Source of the DNA: UBA10646 sp046296295
GTDB lineage: Bacteria; Bacteroidota; Bacteroidia; Chitinophagales; Chitinophagaceae
DNA length: 64,000 nt
Assembly: GCA_046296295.1 (NCBI GenBank)
Contig: JBKBLG010000002.1
Location: 1 to 64,000 of the forward strand
Direction: 5' to 3'
The notes beneath the pieces were generated by a model, which worked only from the letters and a program-made list of their open reading frames with translations, had not been told where the DNA came from and made no database searches. Numbering within the stretch: position 1 is the first letter of the stretch; each line of letters begins with the position of its first letter. A program made the position numbers and the translations under genes. Below, piece by piece: positions 50,156 through 58,171 of this stretch.

Positions 50156-52987
50156 TTATACCACTACGTTAACAGCCTTGCCCTTAACGTATATAAATTT
50201 TTTAATCGGCTTACCTTCGAGCCACTTTTGAACCACATCGTTGGCTAATACTTCGGCTTCAATTGCAGCCTGATCTGCATCGAGTGGTAAGGTCATGGTA
50301 ACACGCATTTTGCCATTAATACTTACCGGATATTCTTTTGTAGTTTCTGTAACGTACTGCGGATCAAATATCGGATATGGGGCATCTAATACAGAACCTG
50401 TGTTGCCCAATGCATGGTATAATTCTTCGGCAATATGCGGAGCATATGGTGCTAGCAATACCAATAACGGCTCTAATACTTGCTTGCTCTTACATTGTAC
50501 TTCGGCAAGTTCGTTCACACACACCATAAAAGCAGCTACAGCGGTATTGAAACTAAAACGTTCAGTATCTTCTTCAATTTTTTTGATGGTTTTATGCAAA
50601 ATCTTCAACGCTGCCGGTGTTGGTGCTTCGTTTGTGAATATGCTAACCCCCTTCACCTCATCGAAGAATAAACGCCACAGCTTGCGCAAAAAGCGATGTA
50701 CGCCCTCGATACCCTTGGTGTCCCAGGGTTTGCTTTGTTCAATAGGACCTAAAAACATTTCATACATGCGAAATGTATCGGCACCATACTTGGCTACTAA
50801 ATCGTTCGGATTAACAGTATTAAACTTCGACTTGCTCATTTTTTCGACCTCGCTACCACAGAGGTAAGCTGCATTATTGGTTGCGGCTGCATTATATGTG
50901 CTACCATCTTCTAGTATAAAAGTAGCATGAGCATATTCGCCATTACGCCATTGCTGAAAGGCTTTCACATCGAGGGTGTAACCATCCACCAAATTAACAT
51001 CTACATGAAGCTTATCAACGGTTTTACCTTGGTATAAACCATCGGTGTCGATCAAATTATGCGATACAAATGTATGGGTGCCATTAATACGGTATACAAA
51101 GCGGCTACTGCCCTGAATCATGCCTTGATTCACTAAACGCTTGAAAGGCTCATCGAAACCTATGTACCCCAAATCAAAAAGTACCTTCGTCCACATACGA
51201 CTGTACAATAAATGGCCAACAGCATGTTCAGTACCACCCACATATACATCTACCTGATTCCAATAATCGGTAGCTTGGCGTGCGGCAAATGTGTTATCGT
51301 TATGCGGATCCATATACCGTAAAAAGTACCAACTACTACCAGCGTAACCAGGCATGGTATTGGTTTCAAGTTGGCGGCTCGTCCATTCGGGAATATTCGC
51401 TAGCGGCCCTTCGCCTTCTGGGCCGGGGCTGTAACTTTCTACATTGGGTAATGTAAGCGGCAGTTCATTTACCGTAAGGGGATAGGCGATACCATTTTTC
51501 CAAACAATGGGGAAAGGTTCGCCCCAATAGCGTTGCCTGCTAAAAGCGGCATCACGCATTTTATAGTTGGTTTTTCGGGTGCCAATACCCATGGCTTCTA
51601 CCTTTTCGATAACCATTTCAATAGCTGTACGCATATGAATGCCGTTGAGAAAGTCGCTGTTGTGTAACACAGCATCTTTCGTTGGGTTGGCTTCGTTACC
51701 ATTAAAGGCTTCGCCTAAAATATTAGTGATAGGAATGTTGTAATGACGAGCAAATTTAAAGTCGCGTTCATCGCCGCAAGGTACTGCCATTATAGCACCG
51801 GTACCATAGCCGGCGAGCACATATTCTGATATCCAGATGGGAATTTTTTTACCCTTGAAAGGATTAATTGCATAAGCCCCCGTGAAGCATCCGCTGATTT
51901 TTTTCTCGGCCATACGTTCACGTTCGCTGCGGCTCTTAACGTATGCGATATAAGCTTCTACTTCGCTACGTTGTTCAATGGTTACAATAGTATCAATCCA
52001 TTCGAGATCTGGTGCCAGCACCATAAAATCAACTCCGAAAATGGTATCGGGCCGGGTGGTATATACCCTTACTTGTTGGTTAGGATGTGCATCAATTGCA
52101 AAGCTAATTTCGGCACCACTGCTTTTGCCAATCCAGTTGGTTTGCATTTCCTTCATGGCTTCGCTCCATTCTAGCTTGTCCAGATCGCTTTGTAGGCGGC
52201 CTGCATATTCTGTAATACGTAAGTACCACTGACGTAATTTCTTTTTTACCACAGGATGGCCGCCACGCTCACTCACACCATTTACCACTTCATCGTTGGC
52301 AAGTACAGTACCTAAAGCTTCGCACCAATTCACTTCACCATAGCCACAGTATGCCAAACGATATTCCATTAAAATGGCTTGCTGTGTTTTTTCGTTAAAG
52401 CCATTCCAATCGGCGGCACTAAATACTAAACCATCTAAGCCATCGATCACGGCCTTATCGTTTGGAATAGGATGTTGTTGATTACCTTCTTTAGCAAATG
52501 CAGCTACCAAGGCTTCGATAGGCATTGCCTTTTGTAAGGTGCGGTCGTAATAACTGTTGAAAAGCTGTAAGAAAATCCACTGTGTCCACTTGTAGTACTT
52601 CGGATCGCAGGTGCGTACCTCACGTTCCCAATCGTAACAAAAGCCGATATTATTGAGTTGTTCGATGAAGTTTGCGATATTTTTTTCGGTACTTACAGCG
52701 GGGTGAATACCATGATCGATAGCATATTGCTCGGCAGGCAAGCCAAATGCATCGAAGCCCATTGGGTGTAGTACATTGAACCCTTTTAAACGTTTGAAAC
52801 GGCTGTATATATCGCTAGCAATATACCCTAACGGATGGCCTACATGCAAGCCTGCACCACTAGGATACGGAAACATATCTAGCACATAGCACTTAGGCTT
52901 ATCGCTTATATTGCTTACTTGATAGGCTTTGGTGGCTTTCCAATGTGCTTGCCACTTTTTCTCAATGTCGTTGAATTTGTATTCCAT
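50156..52987 (-). CDS. leuS: Leucyl-tRNA synthetase
   Basis: 943 aa from ATG 52987 (MEYKFNDIEKKWQAHW, the family start); the in-frame upstream TTG/ATG codons add an unrelated leader. Charges tRNA-Leu and edits mischarged amino acids. HIGH motif FPYPSGAGLHVGHPLGY (about 39-55), connective editing domain with TTRPDTIFGVDFMVLAPD (about 310-327), and KMSKS motif EKMSKSKFN (about 718-726). A roughly 60-residue insertion just before KMSKS (about 645-715, GMIQGSSRF to YAHATFILEDGS) is typical of several Bacteroidetes enzymes. One exact repeat copy in it encodes LTVN. Confidence 0.97.
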   Translation of the reverse strand: MEYKFNDIEKKWQAHWKATKAYQVSNISDKPKCYVLDMFPYPSGAGLHVGHPLGYIASDIYSRFKRLKGFNVLHPMGFDAFGLPAEQYAIDHGIHPAVSTEKNIANFIEQLNNIGFCYDWEREVRTCDPKYYKWTQWIFLQLFNSYYDRTLQKAMPIEALVAAFAKEGNQQHPIPNDKAVIDGLDGLVFSAADWNGFNEKTQQAILMEYRLAYCGYGEVNWCEALGTVLANDEVVNGVSERGGHPVVKKKLRQWYLRITEYAGRLQSDLDKLEWSEAMKEMQTNWIGKSSGAEISFAIDAHPNQQVRVYTTRPDTIFGVDFMVLAPDLEWIDTIVTIEQRSEVEAYIAYVKSRSERERMAEKKISGCFTGAYAINPFKGKKIPIWISEYVLAGYGTGAIMAVPCGDERDFKFARHYNIPITNILGEAFNGNEANPTKDAVLHNSDFLNGIHMRTAIEMVIEKVEAMGIGTRKTNYKMRDAAFSRQRYWGEPFPIVWKNGIAYPLTVNELPLTLPNVESYSPGPEGEGPLANIPEWTSRQLETNTMPGYAGSSWYFLRYMDPHNDNTFAARQATDYWNQVDVYVGGTEHAVGHLLYSRMWTKVLFDLGYIGFDEPFKRLVNQGMIQGSSRFVYRINGTHTFVSHNLIDTDGLYQGKTVDKLHVDVNLVDGYTLDVKAFQQWRNGEYAHATFILEDGSTYNAAATNNAAYLCGSEVEKMSKSKFNTVNPNDLVAKYGADTFRMYEMFLGPIEQSKPWDTKGIEGVHRFLRKLWRLFFDEVKGVSIFTNEAPTPAALKILHKTIKKIEEDTERFSFNTAVAAFMVCVNELAEVQCKSKQVLEPLLVLLAPYAPHIAEELYHALGNTGSVLDAPYPIFDPQYVTETTKEYPVSINGKMRVTMTLPLDADQAAIEAEVLANDVVQKWLEGKPIKKFIYVKGKAVNVVV
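51466..51479 (+). repeat. Dispersed repeat, exact
   Basis: Inside leuS, antisense, coding LTVN (YPLTVNELPLTLP); next base G. Confidence 0.9.
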
Positions 52988-53028
52988 TGCTTGCTCTAGA
53001 ACGGTTGCGGTGTAACAGTGTGCATTTA

Positions 53029-53042
53029 CATTTGCCGTAAGG
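53029..53042 (+). repeat. Dispersed repeat, G variant
   Basis: In the leuS leader, 42 bp upstream of its ATG; followed by CA (TGCC/GGCA). Confidence 0.86.
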
Positions 53043-53215
53043 CACTTGTTCATCACCAAGTATCAAAGAAAAAACTATTGTATTTGTTTTAAAAAAATGG
53101 TTTAACATACAGAATATGTCAAACCAATCGTTTAAGGATAGCAAATGTAGGCGAAACCGCTACATTTGCCCAAAACAGGCGTATTGGCTCGCTGCAAATC
53201 AATTATTTTAGCAAC

Positions 53216-54091
53216 ATGGCACAGTTTGGAAAAGCATCGGCAAGGCGTAGCAAACCCAGTTACATTTATAGTATTGTTGGGGTTGCATTGATATTGCTTA
53301 TCATGGGCATTATGGGTTGGGTATTTCTCAACTTCAGCCAAGTTAGTAAGGCTTTAAAAGAAGATGTTCGTATTAGTGTATACCTACGTACGCTTAACAA
53401 CGATAGTATACGCATTATTCAGAACTACATTGAACAACAACCTTACGCGAAAAAGGTAAGTTTTGTAGATAAAGAAAAAGCAAAAGCCATTTGGAATAAG
53501 GAGAACAATGAAGCTTGGGATAAAATTCTTGATTACAACCCCTTACCTGAAAGTATTGATTTTTACGCTCCCGAAACTTACGTAAATAAAGATAGCCTTG
53601 CTTTAATTAGTAACGACATTTTGAGCAAGTTTCCAAATCAGGTGAACGATTTAACCTATCCTAAAAACTTAGTAACAAGTTTAGATGAAAAAGCAAAAAG
53701 TTACGGTTTAATATTCGTAGGTATTGCCGCCTTACTCTGTATTTTGGTGATTATTAGCATTGATAATACCATTCGCTTAGCGATGTTCAGCAATCGCTTT
53801 TTGATTAAAACCATGCAAATGGTAGGTGCTACGCGTTGGTTTATTGTAAAACCAATGGATTTAAGAGCTATATTGAACGGGGCCATTAGTGCCCTCATTG
53901 CTGGAGCAGCTCTGTTCGCACTAATGCAATGGGCCGAAAGTTGGGTACCACAGCTTAAAGTAATTCGCAACAACGAGCTTACCATACTATTGTTTGGTGG
54001 CCTGCTTGTACTTGGCGTACTTATTTCGTTGGTTAGTACCCACCGTAGCGTAATGAAATATTTGAAAATGAAGCTCGACGATCTGTATTAG
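53216..54091 (+). CDS. ftsX: Cell-division protein FtsX
   Basis: 291 aa, permease-like half of the FtsEX complex that activates peptidoglycan hydrolases at the septum. Membrane segment 1 at about 22-42 (IVGVALILLIMGIMGWVF), extracytoplasmic domain about 45-165 (VRISVYLRTL, AIWNKENNEAWDKIL), then three segments (about 165-185, 215-238, 255-277) around the MVGATRWFIVKPM and GAISALIAGA motifs. ftsE is not adjacent, as usual in Bacteroidetes. Followed after 51 bp by the DUF3098 gene. Confidence 0.93.
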   Translation: MAQFGKASARRSKPSYIYSIVGVALILLIMGIMGWVFLNFSQVSKALKEDVRISVYLRTLNNDSIRIIQNYIEQQPYAKKVSFVDKEKAKAIWNKENNEAWDKILDYNPLPESIDFYAPETYVNKDSLALISNDILSKFPNQVNDLTYPKNLVTSLDEKAKSYGLIFVGIAALLCILVIISIDNTIRLAMFSNRFLIKTMQMVGATRWFIVKPMDLRAILNGAISALIAGAALFALMQWAESWVPQLKVIRNNELTILLFGGLLVLGVLISLVSTHRSVMKYLKMKLDDLY

Positions 54092-54142
54092 TGTATTTTT
54101 TATTGTTGAAACGCTTTTCTTTGTAAGCCAATAACGCAATTT

Positions 54143-54415
54143 ATGGCCGTAGTAAAAAAACAAACAGCAACTACTTCAAACCAATCGCCGATGCAGCCAC
54201 TCTTCGGAAAAGCAAACTATCTATGGATGGGCGTTGGTGCTGCGGTGATAGCATTAGGTATGTTTCTTATGAGTGGTGGCAAAAATCCGGTGGATCAATT
54301 CGATTATAATGTGGTGTATAGTAAAACAAGAATTACGGTTGCGCCGATACTTATCATCCTCGGTTTTGTGATAGAAGTGTATGCAATTTTTAAAAAATCG
54401 CCCAACAAAGCTTAA
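54143..54415 (+). CDS. DUF3098 small membrane protein
   Basis: 90 aa with two membrane segments (about 27-46 and 70-86) joined by a short loop (GGKNPVDQFDYNVVYSKTRITVAP). The FGKANYLWMGVGAAVIALGMFLMSGGK start and VYSxTRIT motif fit DUF3098. In Bacteroidetes it usually sits between ftsX and uppP; here uppP does not follow. Function unknown, probably cell-division or envelope associated. Confidence 0.88.
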   Translation: MAVVKKQTATTSNQSPMQPLFGKANYLWMGVGAAVIALGMFLMSGGKNPVDQFDYNVVYSKTRITVAPILIILGFVIEVYAIFKKSPNKA

Positions 54416-54445
54416 ACGCATTTACGCAAGTACAATATCAATAGT

Positions 54446-54467
54446 AAGCCACCTCAGGTGGCTTTTC
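54446..54467 (+). terminator. Terminator of ftsX-DUF3098
   Basis: AAGCCACCT-C-AGGTGGCTT, then TT. Confidence 0.85.
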
Positions 54468-54478
54468 TAATAGGTTAA

Positions 54479-54492
54479 CCTTACGGTAAATG
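54479..54492 (-). repeat. Dispersed repeat, exact
   Basis: Intergenic, directly after the terminator; next base T. Confidence 0.92.
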
Positions 54493-54661
54493 CATAGCCC
54501 TAACCTAGCAACAGCTATGCTATAAAAGCTCTCATCGCTTTTCACCAAGGTAATAATGGCAATGTCAACTACGGCGCAAGTGCGTGTAACGCTACATTGT
54601 AATACCCTAAAACCACAACTATTGCAACTTTTGCAGGAAAAGTAACACCTAATAGCGGTGA
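54493..54661 (+). other. Stretch with short open frames, possible gene decay
   Basis: Successive frames give plausible peptide fragments: FHQGNNGNVNYGASACNATL then stop (ends about 54600), and in another frame TTTIATFAGKVTPNSGECPL and on to a stop near 54720, before the open frame at 54662. This pattern could mark a frameshifted gene, but I recognise no family, so it stays tentative. Confidence 0.3.
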
Positions 54662-54949
54662 GTGCCCTTTATGGTTCGATTGTTTGAAAACAAACAAATA
54701 CACCAATTTTCACTCGTGATCAAACAACTGAAAGATGTACATAAGGATACTTTAACCCTTCCGAACCTTGGCAACATGCCTCTTATACAATTTCTGACAG
54801 GTACAAGCAGCAACAGTTGCATTATTGGCTTCTTAGACCATAAAAACAACTTTAAACCCTACAAAGCCGTTATTGCTACAAGATTAAGTATTCGCGTGAA
54901 AGTGCTCAAACGCTACGCCGTGTACACACAAAATACCACTGTACAATAA
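54662..54949 (+). CDS. Small hypothetical protein, possibly the 3' part of a decayed gene
   Basis: 95 aa from GTG 54662, or 92 aa from ATG 54671. Looks protein-like: KDTLTLPNLGNMPLIQFL, CIIGFLDHKNNFKPYKAV and a basic end RLSIRVKVLKRYAVYTQ. No signal peptide or membrane segment. No family recognised. Upstream frames in 54493-54661 also look like coding fragments, so this may be the surviving end of a longer gene. It occupies the place where uppP/truB would be expected after ftsX-DUF3098. Confidence 0.4.
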   Translation: MPFMVRLFENKQIHQFSLVIKQLKDVHKDTLTLPNLGNMPLIQFLTGTSSNSCIIGFLDHKNNFKPYKAVIATRLSIRVKVLKRYAVYTQNTTVQ

Positions 54950-55014
54950 TTAACATAGTAACTTGTTACTGAATATGTAGTTACACTTAAATTAGTACAC
55001 TCATTAAAGTGCTT

Positions 55015-56025
55015 ATGAAGCGATTGATATTTATAGTGCTGTTGTTACAACTGCTTACCCAACATGTGCAAGCACAAGACCCCCATTTTTCTCAATTTTT
55101 TGCATCGCCGCTAACGCTAAACCCTGCTTATATCGGAAAAATTGATGGTCAGTTTCGTGTGGCTGGTAACCACCGCAACCAGTGGCCAACCATTAATAGA
55201 GCCTTTATCACTTCTACGGTAAGTTTAGATATGGCTTTGGGCAGAAATACCCTACCCAATAAAGATACTTGGGGGGTAGGTATTATGGGCTATACAGACA
55301 GGAGTGCCGGAGGGGCAGTAATGTTCAACTACGGCAGTTTAGGAACCAGCTACCATTTAGGGTTAGATGAAGATGGCTACAAACAAATTGGCATTGGTTT
55401 TCAGGCAACCTATGCGAACATGAGCATTAACACCTCGCAGTTAAAGTTTGAAGACCAACTTACCACCAGTGGCTTTACGGGTGTAACCAGCGAAATTTTT
55501 AACAATGCCAACCTTAATACTAGTTATTTCGATTTAAATGCAGGGCTTATGTATAGTGCCAGCACCACCGATCGTAACCATTTTTATGCTGGCGTAAGTA
55601 TGTACCATATTAACCAGCCGAAACAACAATTCACTGGTGCATTGTACATTTTAAAACCTCGTACCACGTTTCATGCGGGAGGTTATTTTCCTTTAGGACA
55701 AATGACCACACTTCATTTCAGTGGTTTATACAGCAGCCAAGCTAAAGCAACAGAGGCCATGCTTGGTGGTGCTCTACAATTTTTTGCTACCGACCCCGAA
55801 GAAGTGAAACCAGTTAGTTTTTATGCCGGTAGTTGGGTTCGCTTTAACGATGCAATTATACCATACATTGGTATGGAGTTTAGCGATTTTCGTCTGGTTG
55901 TAACCTACGATGTTAACAACAGCACTTTACGTACCGCTAGTGAACGTAGAGGAGGCATTGAGTTATCGCTTATTTATGTACACAGGCCGCCTGAAAGCAG
56001 AGGATTACCTTGTCCGAAATTTTAA
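55015..56025 (+). CDS. PorP/SprF family type IX secretion-associated outer-membrane protein
   Basis: 336 aa from ATG 55015 (MKRLIFIVLLLQLLTQHVQAQ signal peptide). The sequence just after the cleavage site, DPHFSQFFASPLTLNPAYIG, is the PorP/SprF signature, and the rest is a 14-strand-type beta barrel with repeated GxGxxGY and YxxxAGxxMY patterns. Family members work with gliding/T9SS components, often next to a very large adhesin gene; here it stands alone, so partner unknown. Fits the T9SS cargo at the start of the window. Ends at a 19-bp hairpin. Confidence 0.92.
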   Translation: MKRLIFIVLLLQLLTQHVQAQDPHFSQFFASPLTLNPAYIGKIDGQFRVAGNHRNQWPTINRAFITSTVSLDMALGRNTLPNKDTWGVGIMGYTDRSAGGAVMFNYGSLGTSYHLGLDEDGYKQIGIGFQATYANMSINTSQLKFEDQLTTSGFTGVTSEIFNNANLNTSYFDLNAGLMYSASTTDRNHFYAGVSMYHINQPKQQFTGALYILKPRTTFHAGGYFPLGQMTTLHFSGLYSSQAKATEAMLGGALQFFATDPEEVKPVSFYAGSWVRFNDAIIPYIGMEFSDFRLVVTYDVNNSTLRTASERRGGIELSLIYVHRPPESRGLPCPKF

Positions 56026-56055
56026 AATACATATAACATTGGGGTATTAACATAA

Positions 56056-56096
56056 TTAAAAGGTATGGGGCTGCTTCGCAGCCCCATACCTTTTAA
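56056..56096. terminator. Bidirectional terminator, perfect 19-bp inverted repeat with TTC loop
   Basis: Arms 56056-56074 and 56078-56096 pair perfectly, with A/T tails on both sides. Between convergent genes. Confidence 0.88.
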
Positions 56097-56112
56097 AACT
56101 CGTTCATCAATA

Positions 56113-56126
56113 CCTTACGGTAAATG
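56113..56126 (-). repeat. Dispersed repeat, exact
   Basis: Intergenic, between the bidirectional terminator and the lipoprotein stop; next bases TA. Confidence 0.92.
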
Positions 56127-56150
56127 AACTTTCATATAAGTATGTAATGC

Positions 56151-57086
56151 TTATAAATGCTGCCCTTTAAACTTACCATTGGTAATGGTAATTGAAGTAG
56201 CAGGACTATTACGTACTGTTCCAGAAAATGTACCTTCGATAACACGTGTAGTGGTGTTGTAAGAAACCACATTTACCGTAAGGTTAACGCCTGTGGTAGC
56301 CATACTAGATGGCCCCGCCCAGAAAATAGGTACAGGTGTTGCTCCTGCATTGTTAGCGAATATAAAATCGGCTCCTGCATTAGTGGTGTTATTTGAATTG
56401 TAAGCACCTGCCGCCACAGGTGCACCGGTAGTGTTACCTACGGTAAGCGTGAAGGTAGTATCGCCAGTTGCAGCTGAAGAACCTAACATATTCATAGCAA
56501 CTACGATGGGAGAAGTGCTGTAACTCACTAAATCGAAGGGGCCATGATAAAATGCTGATCCTACACTGAAACTCCAAGCACTGTCGTTATCGTTAATACT
56601 AACAGTACCGCCGCCGCCGGTTCCACCACCTCCTGTACCGCCGCCTGTACCGCCACCGCCGCCACCTGTACTTGGAGTATAGGTAATGCTGAAAGAACAA
56701 ACAGAAGTATCGAAAGTAACAGTGTAGTTACTGGTAATAGGTAGTGTTGGTGTACCAGAAGCTTTTAGGCGAACAATTCTTGTACCTGTTGTACTGAAAA
56801 AGCCAGAATCGGCAAATGAAACTCCATTTTGTGCACTAGTGAAAATACGGTAGTTACCTGTACCAAGTACATTCACAGTAAGTAAAAGATAGTTACTAGT
56901 GTCGGTAGGTGTGCCTGCCCGATAGTTACCTGCAATTGTAATTGTATTACAAACACCCGCCGGATTTTTGAGGGTACCTGTTGCAGCAGTACTTCCGCCG
57001 CCTTCTAGGCTATACTCTTTTGAACATGCTACTAAGCACAATACAAGTGCTAGCACAGTTGATAGTTGTTGTATGCGTGTTGTCAT
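56151..57086 (-). CDS. Lipoprotein of unknown function
   Basis: 311 aa. Lipoprotein signal with lipobox LVACS (about 18-22) and KEYSLEGGGS tether. Residues about 25-140 form one beta domain (VCNTITIAGNYRAGTPTD), followed by a poly-Gly/Thr linker (about 142-160, GGGGGGTGGGTGGGG) and a second beta domain (about 165-311) with DSAWSFSVGSAFYHGPFDL and repeated TFTLTVGNTTGAPVAAGAY. Two-domain surface or periplasmic lipoproteins of this kind are common in Chitinophagaceae without known role. One exact repeat copy encodes LTVN. Confidence 0.72.
   Translation of the reverse strand: MTTRIQQLSTVLALVLCLVACSKEYSLEGGGSTAATGTLKNPAGVCNTITIAGNYRAGTPTDTSNYLLLTVNVLGTGNYRIFTSAQNGVSFADSGFFSTTGTRIVRLKASGTPTLPITSNYTVTFDTSVCSFSITYTPSTGGGGGGTGGGTGGGGTGGGGTVSINDNDSAWSFSVGSAFYHGPFDLVSYSTSPIVVAMNMLGSSAATGDTTFTLTVGNTTGAPVAAGAYNSNNTTNAGADFIFANNAGATPVPIFWAGPSSMATTGVNLTVNVVSYNTTTRVIEGTFSGTVRNSPATSITITNGKFKGQHL
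56270..56283 (+). repeat. Dispersed repeat, exact
   Basis: Inside the lipoprotein gene, antisense, coding LTVN; next base T. Confidence 0.9.
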
Positions 57087-57129
57087 TGTTTAAATTCTGT
57101 TGGCAAATCTAATGGATAGTTGATACAAC

Positions 57130-58131
57130 CTACACCAATAACGCTGCCCTAGGGGTTAAATTGTGATTTTCGAGTACCGATTGTACACTTCCGAGGGTGG
57201 TTAGGGCAATTTGTGTGAGGGCTTCTTGCGTAAAAAATGCCTGATGTGCGGTAACGAGTACGTTAGGAAAACTCATTAATCGTTGTATTACATCGTCGGT
57301 AATAATATCGCCGCTTAAATCTTTAAAAAACAGTTTTTCTTCTTGCTCGTATACATCGATACCAAGGTAGGCGAGTTTTCCTTTTTTAAGTGCTTGAATT
57401 ACAGCTTGTGTATCTATTAAGCCGCCTCTACTGGTATTGATGAGCGTTGCCCCCTGCCGCATAATTGCCAACGTATCGGTGTTAATGAGGTGATGGGTTT
57501 GTTCATTGAGTGGGCAGTGAAGGCTTATTACCTGTGCTTGCTGTAATACTTCTAGCAATGGAAGATAGGTTACTCCTAGAGCTTCTAAATCTTTATTAGC
57601 AATGAGATCGAAGGCTAATACTGTGCATCCAAAACCAAGCATTATTTTACAAAAAGCTGCCCCAATATTGCCTGTACCGATAACACCAACGGTTTTGCCA
57701 TGTAAATCGAACCCAAGCAACCCGTTTAAGGCAAAATTTTGTTCTCGTACACGGTTATAAGCTTTGTGTGTTTTGCGATTCAATGTTAAGAGCATGGCTA
57801 CTGCATGCTCAGCTACTGCTTCGGGGCTGTATGCAGGCACACGGCATACATGTATGCCTGCCGCTTTCGCTGCGTGAATATCTACATTATTAAAGCCTGC
57901 GCAACGTAATGCTATGAGTTTAACACCTTTTACCGCAAGGTGTGCAATGGTTTCGGCACACACTTTATCGTTCACAAAAACGCATACGGCCGCACAATTT
58001 TCGGCTATGATATTGACGGTTTTTTTATTCAGTGGAATTTCTAAAAAGCTCAGTTGATACCCAAATTGTTCGTTGTGCTTTTCAAACGAAAGTTTATCGT
58101 AGGGTTGTGTGCTAAAAAACTGGATGTGCAT
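57130..58131 (-). CDS. ldhA: D-lactate dehydrogenase / 2-hydroxyacid dehydrogenase
   Basis: 333 aa from ATG 58131 (MHIQFFSTQPYDKLSF, the LdhA start); the longer open frame upstream overlaps the next gene. NAD-dependent reduction of pyruvate to D-lactate in fermentation. GTGNIGAAF (about 152-160) is the Rossmann motif; catalytic set in the usual places: Arg in INTSRGGLIDT (about 232-242), Glu in GIDVYEQEE, His in TAHQAFFT (about 294-301). Length equals E. coli LdhA (329). Confidence 0.92.
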   Translation of the reverse strand: MHIQFFSTQPYDKLSFEKHNEQFGYQLSFLEIPLNKKTVNIIAENCAAVCVFVNDKVCAETIAHLAVKGVKLIALRCAGFNNVDIHAAKAAGIHVCRVPAYSPEAVAEHAVAMLLTLNRKTHKAYNRVREQNFALNGLLGFDLHGKTVGVIGTGNIGAAFCKIMLGFGCTVLAFDLIANKDLEALGVTYLPLLEVLQQAQVISLHCPLNEQTHHLINTDTLAIMRQGATLINTSRGGLIDTQAVIQALKKGKLAYLGIDVYEQEEKLFFKDLSGDIITDDVIQRLMSFPNVLVTAHQAFFTQEALTQIALTTLGSVQSVLENHNLTPRAALLV

Positions 58132-58146
58132 TTTTATGGTTTTATA

Positions 58147-58160
58147 CCTTACGGTAAATG
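58147..58160 (-). repeat. Dispersed repeat, exact
   Basis: Between ldhA and the truncated gene; next bases TATA. Confidence 0.92.
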
Positions 58161-58171
58161 ATGTCGCAAGT

